Source: Streptomyces sp. Je 1-79 | GTDB taxonomy: Bacteria; Actinomycetota; Actinomycetes; Streptomycetales; Streptomycetaceae | Direction of reading: 5' to 3' | Length of the DNA stretch: 64,000 nt | NCBI RefSeq assembly: GCF_025195125.1 | Contig: NZ_JAMGSL010000009.1 | Location: forward strand, 5,091-69,090 | Part shown: positions 1-6,890 of the stretch, in pieces | How the letters are laid out: the number at the start of each line of letters is the position of its first letter | How positions within the stretch are numbered: the first letter of the stretch is position 1 | The notes under the pieces: model-generated | Told to the model about the DNA's origin: nothing | Databases searched by the model: none | The model's input: only the letters and a program-made list of their open reading frames with translations | Made by a program: the position numbers and the translations under genes

Positions 1-515
1 TTACGGGCCCGGGGGTCCGGCCGGCGGCCGCTCGGCGTTCACGGTCAGGCGCGCCAGGTCGCCGACACGTTCCGCGAGCGGGGACGGATCGTGGCCGAAG
101 AAGGCCCGGCCGGCGCCGTCGGGGACTTCGAGCCAGTCGCTTCGTTCGTCGAGCCCGTTGCAACAGCCCGGCAGCAGGACGACGCCCGTCGCGGTATCGG
201 TGACCCTCAGGCCCCCGGTGGCGAAGGGGGTGTCCGTCGTGAGCAGGCCGTGCAGGAAGCTCCCCAGGGGATCGGCGGGCTGCGGCGAGGGGCCGTCGTC
301 CTCCGGATCCACCTCGTTGCACTGGGCGATGCGCATCACCGCGGTGCCGACCTCGGCGGGGTTCAGCGCCCCGCTCAGCGGCAGGAAGTCGTACGCCTCG
401 AACTCGGCCACCGGCCAGAGGCCGAAGCCACCGGTGGACGGGTCCCCAGGACGGGGTGCAGAGCGATCACTCCGAGAGTGTGCGGCCGTACGCGCCACGT
501 CGGGGGCGTCGTCAT
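1..515 (-). CDS. Conserved hypothetical protein, probably frameshifted
   Basis: I do not recognise the family. Two reading frames share this stretch. From an ATG at 515 one frame reads MTTPPTWRVRPHTLGVIAL with about 80 percent G/C third positions, then degenerates and stops at 375. The other frame is open from a GTG at 498 to the TAA at 1-3 and looks native only after about position 435 (GGFGLWPVAEFEAYDF onward, nearly all G/C third bases). The ATG at 515 overlaps the TGA of the upstream GNAT gene as ATGA, the usual sign of translational coupling. I therefore think the gene starts at 515 and a one-base indel lies near 430-450. It could be a real mutation or a sequence error. If there is no indel, the product is the 165-residue protein from 498. 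Confidence 0.55.
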
Positions 516-982
516 CCCGTGGGCTCCACCCTGAGGGTGTAGCGGAGTTTGGGCTTGGCCGTGGCGCCCAGGCGGTCGTAGAAGCGGATCGCTCCCTCGT
601 TCCAGGCCGGGGTCTGCCAATGGATCTCCGTCAGGCCGAGTGCCTGGGCCTCCGCGCGCAGGGCCTTCATGAACAGGGGCCCGAGGCCCAGGCCGCGTTC
701 CGTCGCGGCGAGGTAGAGGCAGTCCATGTGGAGGTACTCGGCACCGTCCCACGTGGAGAGTTCGGGGGCGCACGTGGCGTAGCCGACGAGGCGGCCGTCG
801 GGGAGCTCCGCCACCAGGCAGCGCAGGCGGGGCGGCTCGGGGCCGAAGAGGAGGCGGGAGAGGCGGTCCGCGAGGCCCGGGGCCGGCGGCGCGGCCTTCT
901 CGTACCCGGCGTGCTCCGCGGCCAGCTCCGCCACCCGGTCGAGGTCCTCCGGGCGCGCGTGCCGCACCCGTGCGGCGGTCAA
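512..982 (-). CDS. GNAT family N-acetyltransferase
   Basis: A 156-residue protein with the GNAT fold. The acetyl-CoA pyrophosphate loop reads ERGLGLGPLFMKAL, a variant of R/Q-x-x-G-x-G/A around residues 93-106, and the C-terminal NEGAIRFYDRLGA is the usual final helix and strand. It would transfer an acetyl group from acetyl-CoA to an amine; the substrate cannot be read from the sequence. The TTG start at 982 is chosen because GGGAGGG lies about nine bases upstream. Its stop overlaps the ATG of the downstream hypothetical gene, so the two are probably co-translated. Confidence 0.85.
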   Translation of the reverse strand: MTAARVRHARPEDLDRVAELAAEHAGYEKAAPPAPGLADRLSRLLFGPEPPRLRCLVAELPDGRLVGYATCAPELSTWDGAEYLHMDCLYLAATERGLGLGPLFMKALRAEAQALGLTEIHWQTPAWNEGAIRFYDRLGATAKPKLRYTLRVEPTG

Positions 983-1064
983 CGGAGCTCGCCCTCCCCG
1001 ACGTCCGCGCTCGCGGCGGTTCGCGTGCGGTGACCCGGCGGCACCGGGCCGCCCCCATGATCCT

Positions 1065-2021
1065 TCATACCGTCATCATGCCCGCGCCCACTGACATCCC
1101 ATGCCTGCGGAGCCACTGCCGGTACGGCGCCGCCCGCAGCGCCGCCTCCCGGTAGGCCTCCGCGAGGTCGGCGTACAGCGGGTCGAGCAGCGCCCCGTCG
1201 CGGGCGTAGAGGAGCAGACGTACCGCCAGCGGGTCGTCCCGGAGCGGCCTGATCGCCATGTCCTCGCGTGGCAACGATGTCGGCTGGCAGGGCGCCACGG
1301 CCTCGCCGAGGACGATCAAGGACGCCGCCGTGTGGTAGTCGCCGTGCAGCAGCGGCGGGTCGATGCCGGCCTCGCTCAGGACCCGTCGCAGCCCGTCCCA
1401 CTCGCCGTCCACCGTCGGGTCGACCATCCAGCGGTCCTCGGCGAGGTCCGCGAGCTCCACGACGGACAGCGCGGCGGCCGGATGGTCCGGGGCCATCGAG
1501 ACGAACTGCGGCTCCCGCTCGACCAGGACCCGTGCCAGGAGGCCGTCCGGCACCCGCAGCGGGCACCCCTCCACCTCGTGGACGAACGCCACGTCCAGCT
1601 GGCCCGCCGCGACCGACCGCAGCAGGGCGTTGGCGGAGACGTCCATGTGGAGCGCGATGTCCGTGCCCGGGAGGCCCTGGCGCAGCCGGCGCAGCCATCC
1701 CGGCAGCGCCCTGCTCGCGGTCGAACCGACCCGCAGCCGCGGCCCGTCCGTACGAGCCGCCGCGGCCCTGGTCTCGGTGATCAGCGCGGCCATCTGGTCG
1801 ACGAGCGGGCGCGCCCTGCTGAGCACCGAGCGGCCCAGCGGTGTCGGGCGGCAGCCGGTGCGCCCGCGCGCGAAGAGCTCCGCTCCCAGGGCGTTCTCGA
1901 TCCGGCGCAGCTGCGTCGTCAACGAGGGCTGGCTCATGCCCAGTTGCCGCGCCGCCTTGTGCAGGCTGCCCGTGTCCGCGATGGCGCAGAGCACGCGCAG
2001 ATGTCTCACCTCCAGCTCCAT
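1065..2021 (-). CDS. LysR-family regulator of the adjacent snapalysin gene
   Basis: A 318-residue LysR-type regulator. The N-terminal winged helix-turn-helix (RHLRVLCAIADTGSLHKAARQLGMS, then QPSLTTQLRRIE) occupies roughly residues 5-65, followed by the two-lobe effector domain. The ATG at 2021 (MELEVRHLRVL) is chosen because the domain begins at once; an upstream in-frame start at 2054 would add only 11 unconserved residues. It is divergent from the small neutral protease gene at 2213. In several Streptomyces species a divergent LysR regulator activates snapalysin expression, so this is the likely cognate activator. The effector ligand is unknown. Confidence 0.9.
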   Translation of the reverse strand: MELEVRHLRVLCAIADTGSLHKAARQLGMSQPSLTTQLRRIENALGAELFARGRTGCRPTPLGRSVLSRARPLVDQMAALITETRAAAARTDGPRLRVGSTASRALPGWLRRLRQGLPGTDIALHMDVSANALLRSVAAGQLDVAFVHEVEGCPLRVPDGLLARVLVEREPQFVSMAPDHPAAALSVVELADLAEDRWMVDPTVDGEWDGLRRVLSEAGIDPPLLHGDYHTAASLIVLGEAVAPCQPTSLPREDMAIRPLRDDPLAVRLLLYARDGALLDPLYADLAEAYREAALRAAPYRQWLRRHGMSVGAGMMTV

Positions 2022-2025
2022 GCCC

Positions 2026-2096
2026 CGAGGGTAGGGCCGTACCGGGGGCCGCACCAGACACCCTCGTCACACCAATTCCCTTTATTTCGAGGGTAG
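2026..2096. promoter_or_regulatory. Candidate LysR operator repeats
   Basis: The spacer between the divergent lysR and snapalysin genes holds a perfect 9-bp direct repeat, CGAGGGTAG at 2026-2034 and 2088-2096, and an inverted copy ACCCTCG at 2060-2066. The inverted copy and the second direct copy form a 7-bp dyad with a 21-bp gap. Repeated half-sites of this kind are typical where a LysR protein autoregulates and activates the facing gene. The site assignment is inference. Confidence 0.5.
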
Positions 2097-2212
2097 TTAA
2101 GACTCATCCCCATCAGGTGATGATGCCTTCGCGCTATCCCCTGCTGCCATCATCCGCAGCGGCCCCGGCTCCCCCGACACTCTCTCCAACCGACCAGGAG
2201 GAGCCACCCCCC

Positions 2213-2866
2213 ATGAGACACCCCAAGGTCCTCACCACCTCGCTCGCCGCCACCCTCGGCCTCGGACTCGCCGCCGCGCTGGGCGTCCCCACCGCCTCCG
2301 CCGCAGCCGTCGACTCCGCCGCCGCGCCCACCGGGTACGCCGCCTACGCCGGGTCCACCGAGGACGCGAAGGCGACCAAGGCGTTCCACGACGCCGTCAT
2401 GAAGTCCGTGGCGAAGAAGCGGGCCGCCAACCCCGGCGCGGCCGCCGTCACCGTCGTCTACAGCGCCTCCAGCGCCCCGAGCTTCCGCACCCAGATCGCC
2501 CGCAGCACCCAGATATGGAACAGCTCGGTGGTCAACGTACGGCTGGTGGAGGGCAGCAACCCCGACTTCCGCTACTACGAGGGCAACGACTCGCGCGGCT
2601 CGTACGCCAGCACCGACGGCCACGGCAACGGCTACATCTTCCTCGACTACCGGCAGAACCAGCAGTACAACTCCACCCGCGTCACCGCCCACGAGACCGG
2701 GCACGTCCTCGGCCTCCCCGACCACTACTCGGGCCCGTGCAGCGAGCTGATGTCCGGCGGCGGCCCGGGCACCTCCTGCCAGAACGCCCAGCCCAACTCC
2801 CAGGAGCGGGCGCGCGTCGACCAGCTGTGGCGCAACGGTCTCGCCACCGCCTTCAAGTCCTTCTGA
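2213..2866 (+). CDS. snpA: Snapalysin (M7 small neutral metalloprotease) precursor
   Basis: A 217-residue secreted zinc protease precursor, close to the usual length of about 227. Residues 1-34 are a signal peptide with a hydrophobic core ending in PTASAAA, followed by a short propeptide. The catalytic motif HETGHVLGLPDHY is the M7 form of HExxHxxGxxD, where aspartate is the third zinc ligand. SGPCSELMSGGGPGTSC gives the Met-turn region with two cysteines able to pair. AGGAGGAG at 2196-2203 sits about ten bases before the ATG. It should be exported and degrade extracellular protein such as casein. The divergent LysR gene is the probable activator. Confidence 0.96.
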   Translation: MRHPKVLTTSLAATLGLGLAAALGVPTASAAAVDSAAAPTGYAAYAGSTEDAKATKAFHDAVMKSVAKKRAANPGAAAVTVVYSASSAPSFRTQIARSTQIWNSSVVNVRLVEGSNPDFRYYEGNDSRGSYASTDGHGNGYIFLDYRQNQQYNSTRVTAHETGHVLGLPDHYSGPCSELMSGGGPGTSCQNAQPNSQERARVDQLWRNGLATAFKSF

Positions 2867-2894
2867 GCCCAGGGCCCACCCGGGCCCGTGCTCA

Positions 2895-2928
2895 GGCGGG
2901 GCGGACGGCTTCGGCCGTCCGCCCCGCC
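2895..2928 (+). terminator. Hairpin terminator after snapalysin
   Basis: A perfect 15-bp stem (GGCGGGGCGGACGGC with its complement) closed by a TTCG tetraloop, 29 bases after the snapalysin stop codon. There is no T-tract, as is common for Streptomyces terminators. Confidence 0.85.
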
Positions 2929-3004
2929 GAGAGCGAACATCCTTGGATCCGGGGCGCGTTGCGGGAAGGCTGGGAGGCCACATCCCGGATCCCGGAGGCG
3001 TTCG

Positions 3005-3463
3005 ATGACCGCCGAGCACGCGAATACCCTGTACGAGGCCGTGGGCGGTGCCGACGCGCTGCGCCGGCTCTCCGAGACCTTCTACGAAGGGGTCCTGGCC
3101 GACCCCCTCCTCGCGCCCGTCTTCGCCGACTTCACCGCAGCCCATGTGGAGCGCGTCGCGGTGTGGCTGGCGGAGGTCTTCTCGGGACCCGCCGAGTTCA
3201 CGGCGGAGCTCGGCGGGCATCAGGCCCTGCTCCGGGCCCATCTCGGACTGGGCATCACGGAGGAACAGCGGCTTCGCTGGATGGAGCTGATGACGGCGGC
3301 CGTGGAGAAGGAGCTGCCGGACGACGCCCTGCTGCGCCGCAGGGTGGTGGAGTACTTCGACTGGGGGACGCGGATCGCCAAGGACGTCTCGGCCTCGGCG
3401 CCGGGCACGGACCTCGGCGAACCCGGCCCCACCCCGCGCTGGGGCTGGAACGGCCTCGCCTGA
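3005..3463 (+). CDS. Truncated haemoglobin (group II globin-like)
   Basis: A 152-residue protein of the 2-on-2 globin family. It begins NTLYEAVGGADALRRLSETFYEGVLADP, the typical A-B helix start with aromatic residues at the B-helix distal position, and carries GGHQALLRAH, where the histidine is the likely proximal haem ligand. Such globins bind O2 or NO and are tied to redox or nitrosative stress; which applies here is not visible. GGAGG at 2994-2998 fits the ATG at 3005. It stands alone between snapalysin and a convergent hypothetical gene. The C-terminal 20 residues after DVSASAP are extra and low in complexity. Confidence 0.88.
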   Translation: MTAEHANTLYEAVGGADALRRLSETFYEGVLADPLLAPVFADFTAAHVERVAVWLAEVFSGPAEFTAELGGHQALLRAHLGLGITEEQRLRWMELMTAAVEKELPDDALLRRRVVEYFDWGTRIAKDVSASAPGTDLGEPGPTPRWGWNGLA

Positions 3464-3521
3464 CCCCCGCGACGGCGCCGAGCCTCACACGAGCCGGCCC
3501 GCGCCCGAACGCCTCGGGACC

Positions 3522-3635
3522 GCGCCCGGTGCGCCACGCGCCCGTGCGCCACACGCGCCCGGTGCGCCACCCGCCGTCCCTTGCGCCACACGGCCCGCCC
3601 CCGACAGGCCGTCGTCAGGCCGTCGTCAGGCCGTC
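3522..3635. repeat. Two short tandem-repeat blocks between convergent genes
   Basis: Block one (3522-3590) repeats GCGCCCGGTGCGCCAC with small changes, twice perfectly at 3522-3537 and 3555-3570, with a shorter copy between. Block two (3605-3635) is CAGGCCGTCGT twice plus a third partial copy. The stop codon of the minus-strand gene at 3626-3628 lies inside block two, so unit gain or loss would alter that protein's C-terminus. Confidence 0.8.
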
Positions 3636-4045
3636 TGGAGCAGGCGGCGGCCGAACTCGGCCCCCGCAGGCAGCTGGCGCTTCACGCGGTCGAGCGCATC
3701 CTCGAAGTCGCCACCGGCGATGCCCGACTCGAAAGCCGTCCCGCCGTAGTGCAGTGTCAGGCTCAGGTCCGCCCGCTCACCGAGCGTCAGGAGGCAGCTG
3801 AGGGTGGCCTGCTGTGCGGCTCCGTCGACGACGACGGGGAGCGGGAGATCCCACTCCAGGACGCACCCGGTCAGGGCCTCGTCGGCCTTCTCCGCCGCGC
3901 ACAGGGCGGCGAAGCTCGCGCCCGTGTACTCGACACCCCTGATGCGGGCGGACACCTGCCGTCCGTCCACCGTGATCGCGATCGCTTCCGCGCCGCTGCG
4001 GTCCCGGTACCAACCGGTCCAGACTTCCGTCGACTCCGATGACAT
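3626..4045 (-). CDS. Conserved hypothetical protein (DUF6304-like)
   Basis: A 139-residue soluble acidic protein with no signal peptide or membrane segment. The N-terminus (STEVWTGWYRDRSGAEAI) and the central IRGVEYTGASF resemble a small family I remember from Streptomyces genomes as DUF6304, but that link is from memory and no function is known. The ATG at 4045 starts the conserved region directly. The 3' end runs into a tandem repeat. Confidence 0.65.
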   Translation of the reverse strand: MSSESTEVWTGWYRDRSGAEAIAITVDGRQVSARIRGVEYTGASFAALCAAEKADEALTGCVLEWDLPLPVVVDGAAQQATLSCLLTLGERADLSLTLHYGGTAFESGIAGGDFEDALDRVKRQLPAGAEFGRRLLQTA

Positions 4046-4087
4046 GCGCGGACTGTAGCGGTCTGACCGGCTCCTTCGCGCGGCCGG

Positions 4088-4417
4088 TCACCCTGTGGCC
4101 GGACTTCTCCCGGTCTCGCCGTTCTTGCCGGTCACGTGCGTGGTAGCGGCTTCCGTGCCGTCCTCGGGAACCACCGTCGGGGCCGCCTCCGCGATCCCTT
4201 CCGCGGCCGTCCCCGGCTCGTCGTCCTCCCCGTCGGCGCGCTCGGGTCGGACGTAGAGCGCACACCGCGCGTTACGGCACGGCTGCACTTCCCACTCCGG
4301 CACCCAGGCCCCCAGGACCTTGTGCCGCTTCGCGACGATACCGAGGGGCTGTCCGCAGGCCGCGCACAGAGGCGTGGCCCGCGGGTCCCGTACCGTACGC
4401 GGGATGTCGCTGCCCAT
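4088..4417 (-). CDS. Small zinc-ribbon-like hypothetical protein
   Basis: A 109-residue protein. Residues 18-21 (CAAC) and 47-52 (CRNARC) make a plausible four-cysteine zinc ribbon in the N-terminal half. The C-terminal half is a disordered acidic tail rich in Glu, Ala, Thr and Gly. No family or function recognised. It lies 42 bases upstream of the preceding minus-strand hypothetical gene and may be co-transcribed with it. Confidence 0.6.
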   Translation of the reverse strand: MGSDIPRTVRDPRATPLCAACGQPLGIVAKRHKVLGAWVPEWEVQPCRNARCALYVRPERADGEDDEPGTAAEGIAEAAPTVVPEDGTEAATTHVTGKNGETGRSPATG

Positions 4418-4444
4418 ACCTCTCAGGGTAGGGCGCCCCCCTTG

Positions 4445-5026
4445 TCACCGCTTCCTGGTGTACGTACGGACGAGCACGCCGTTGTCGAAGGTCCGCACCG
4501 CGGACAGTTCGAAGTCACGGGCCTCGAAGTCGGCGCCGAACATCGGCATGCCGGAGCCGTAGACCTGCGGGTACGTCTTGATGATCAGCTCGTCGATCTC
4601 CTCGATGAGCTCGCCGGCGATCGTGGAGCCGCCGCAGAGCCAGATGCCGAGCGGGCTGTCCTCCGCCTTCAGCTCCCGGATCCGGCCGACCAGGTCCTCG
4701 GCGATCAGCTCGACGTTCGGGTCGGGCGACTCGGTGAGCGAGCGGGTCGCGACGAACTCCCGCAGGTGGGCGTAGGGGCTGGTGATGCCGATGTCCAGGG
4801 CGACCTTGTACGAACCCAGGCCCTGGACGACGGTGTCGAAGCGCTTGTTGTCGGCGTCGATCCCGAGGGCCACGCGCCCTTGTGTCGAGATGGTCTCCGG
4901 GTACTCGCCGCTCATGAACTCCATGAACGGTGCGTCCACGAACTGGTACATGGACGAGGCGTCCCCCTGGGGGTCGCCGATGAAGCCGTCGATGGTGCAG
5001 GCGATGTAGTACGTGAGCTTGCGCAA
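4445..5026 (-). CDS. Dihydrofolate reductase-family (RibD C-terminal-like) protein
   Basis: A protein of the RibD_C/DHFR superfamily: LTYYIACTIDGFIGDPQGD is the nucleotide-binding start, and LIAEDLVGRIRELK followed by IWLCGGSTIAGELIEEIDELII is the diagnostic second half. It probably binds NADPH; the substrate is unknown. The TTG at 5026 (LRKLTYY) is preferred because AGAGG lies seven bases upstream and homologues begin here; an ATG at 5065 would add 13 residues running into the promoter. The gene is divergent from a TetR regulator, which probably represses it. Confidence 0.78.
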   Translation of the reverse strand: MRKLTYYIACTIDGFIGDPQGDASSMYQFVDAPFMEFMSGEYPETISTQGRVALGIDADNKRFDTVVQGLGSYKVALDIGITSPYAHLREFVATRSLTESPDPNVELIAEDLVGRIRELKAEDSPLGIWLCGGSTIAGELIEEIDELIIKTYPQVYGSGMPMFGADFEARDFELSAVRTFDNGVLVRTYTRKR

Positions 5027-5060
5027 GCCGGTCCTCTTCTTCGGGGAAAGTGGCCGCTGT

Positions 5061-5102
5061 CGCAACCACGACGGCTATAGTGCTTCACCTGTAGTGGTTA
5101 CG
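5061..5102. promoter_or_regulatory. Candidate TetR operator between divergent genes
   Basis: CGCAACCAC at 5061-5069 and GTGGTTACG at 5094-5102 form a near-perfect (8 of 9) inverted repeat around TATAGT and CTGTAGT motifs. It lies between the reductase start (5026) and the tetR start (5144). Operator function is inferred from position. Confidence 0.45.
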
Positions 5103-5143
5103 CAAGAGCTATCTTCCGGCGAGAAGTGGAATCAGGAGGTCCG

Positions 5144-5719
5144 GTGGTCAGGAACCCCGAGCGGCGCACCGCTCTGCTCGACGCGGCGATCGAGGTGCTC
5201 GCGGACGAGGGTGCCCGTGGACTGACCTTCCGGGCGGTCGACGCCCGGGCGAGCGTCCCCACGGGCACCTCGTCCAACTACTTCCCCGACCGGGATCAGC
5301 TGCTCTCCCAGGTCGCGGACCGGATCTTCGTCCGGATGACCACGGAGGACGGCGCCCTGGAGACGGCCTTGCGGCCCGAGCCCACGCGGGAGCTGGTCGT
5401 CGAGCTGATGCGCTGGCTCGCACGACGGATGGCCGCCGAACGCACCTGCTTCCTCGGCCTCTTCGAGCTCCGCCTGGAGGCCACCCGCCGGCCCGAACTG
5501 CGCACCCAGCTCACCAAGGTGCTCCGCGGGGACCTCGACGAGAACATCCGCTTCCATCTCGCCGCCGGCCTCCCGGGCGACGGCGACACGGTCCGGCTGC
5601 TCTACTTCGCCCTGACCGGGCTGCTCTTCGACCACTTCACGGTCCCCGGACTCCACGACGACCGTGACCTCGACGAACTCATCGAGACCGTGGTCACGCG
5701 GATCGTGCCGGAGGGCTGA
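5144..5719 (+). CDS. TetR/AcrR-family transcriptional regulator
   Basis: A 191-residue regulator. The HTH spans LLDAAIEVLADEGARGLTF to TSSNYFPDRDQLL in the first 60 residues; the rest is the helical ligand domain. The GTG at 5144 is chosen because AGGAGG at 5134-5139 precedes it; an ATG at 5126 has no ribosome site. Likely a local repressor of the divergent DHFR-like reductase and possibly of itself. Ligand unknown. Confidence 0.85.
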   Translation: MVRNPERRTALLDAAIEVLADEGARGLTFRAVDARASVPTGTSSNYFPDRDQLLSQVADRIFVRMTTEDGALETALRPEPTRELVVELMRWLARRMAAERTCFLGLFELRLEATRRPELRTQLTKVLRGDLDENIRFHLAAGLPGDGDTVRLLYFALTGLLFDHFTVPGLHDDRDLDELIETVVTRIVPEG

Positions 5720-5729
5720 TTCGTCACGG

Positions 5730-6773
5730 TCACCGCGTCCGGCGCGTGACGAACTCCGCCAGGGCCAGCAGGTCCCCGGCCGCCGCCAGATCCGGCACCG
5801 CCCGGGAGAGCTGCTGCACCGCCCGGGCCATCCGGTCGGCCGCCTGGATCTGCGCCCAGTCCCGGGCGCCCGCCCGCTCGACCGCGTCCGCCGCCGCCCG
5901 TACGGCCGAGGCGTCGAGCTCCTTACGGGCGTACAGCTCGGCCAACTCCTTCCCCGCCGCGGTCCCCGAGGTGAGCGCCGCGACCACCGGCAGCGACTTC
6001 TTGTGGGCGACGAGGTCCGCACCGGCCGGCTTGCCCGTGCGCTCCGGGTCGCCCCAGATGCCGATCAGGTCGTCGATGAGCTGGAACGCGAGACCGGCCT
6101 CCCGTCCGAACGCGTCCATCGCCGCGACCTCCTCCTCGTCCGCGCCCGCGTACAGCGCGCCCAGGGCGCAGGCGCAGCCGAGCAGGGCCCCGGTCTTGGC
6201 GGTGGCCATCGCCACGCACTCGTCCAGCGATATCTCGTGCGGGGCGCGCTGCTCGAAGGCACAGTCCGCCTGCTGACCGGCGCAGAGCTCGATGACACAG
6301 GCGGCGAGCCGGGCCGAGGCCACGGCCGAGACCGGGTGGCCGTCCTCGGCGAGCAGCCGGAGGGCGAGCGCGAGCATGGCGTCGCCCGCGATCAGCGCGT
6401 CGGGGATGCCGAACACCGTCCAGGCCGTGGGCCGGTGCCGGCGGGTCGGGTCCTCGTCCACGATGTCGTCGTGGAGCAGGCTGAAGTTGTGCGCGAGCTC
6501 CACCGCCGCGGCGGCGCGCACCGCGGGAGCCGGGTCACCACCGAGCGCGCGGGCGGCGGCGAGCACCAGCGCGGGCCGGATCGCCTTGCCCGCCTGCCCT
6601 GTGGCCGGGGAGCCGTCGGCCTGCTCCCAGCCGAAGTGGTACATCGCCACCCTCCGTATGGAGCCCGGCAACGATTCGATGGTGGAACGTAGTTGGGGGT
6701 TGACGACGCTCCGCGTCTGGTCGAGGAGCGCCACGGCACCCTGGGTGTCGGCCACGGCGTCCGCCCGAGTCAT
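5730..6773 (-). CDS. Polyprenyl (E-type) diphosphate synthase, candidate encapsulin partner
   Basis: A 347-residue trans-prenyltransferase. The first aspartate-rich motif is DDIVDED at about 102-108, the second is FQLIDDLIGIWGD at about 230-242, and KAIRP near 63-67 binds diphosphate. It condenses isopentenyl diphosphate with an allylic diphosphate; chain length (C10 to C20) cannot be fixed by eye. The ATG at 6773 follows GAGGGG at good spacing. It lies 117 bases downstream of eshA on the same strand. Prenyl synthases are reported cargo of family 2B encapsulins, but I see no long disordered cargo-loading tail here. Confidence 0.9.
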   Translation of the reverse strand: MTRADAVADTQGAVALLDQTRSVVNPQLRSTIESLPGSIRRVAMYHFGWEQADGSPATGQAGKAIRPALVLAAARALGGDPAPAVRAAAAVELAHNFSLLHDDIVDEDPTRRHRPTAWTVFGIPDALIAGDAMLALALRLLAEDGHPVSAVASARLAACVIELCAGQQADCAFEQRAPHEISLDECVAMATAKTGALLGCACALGALYAGADEEEVAAMDAFGREAGLAFQLIDDLIGIWGDPERTGKPAGADLVAHKKSLPVVAALTSGTAAGKELAELYARKELDASAVRAAADAVERAGARDWAQIQAADRMARAVQQLSRAVPDLAAAGDLLALAEFVTRRTR

Positions 6774-6890
6774 GGTCACAGTTCCCCTCTTTCGCACAAG
6801 GCAGTTCTCGGTAGGGCGGTGTTCGGTACGGCGGGCGTGGCGGGGAGCCGGTCGGCGCGGCCCCCCGCCACGGTCACTGGAGCCGGCGCG

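Noticed and set aside
3522..3635. CRISPR-like array
   Set aside because: The units are tandem without spacers and too short; no cas gene is present in the window.
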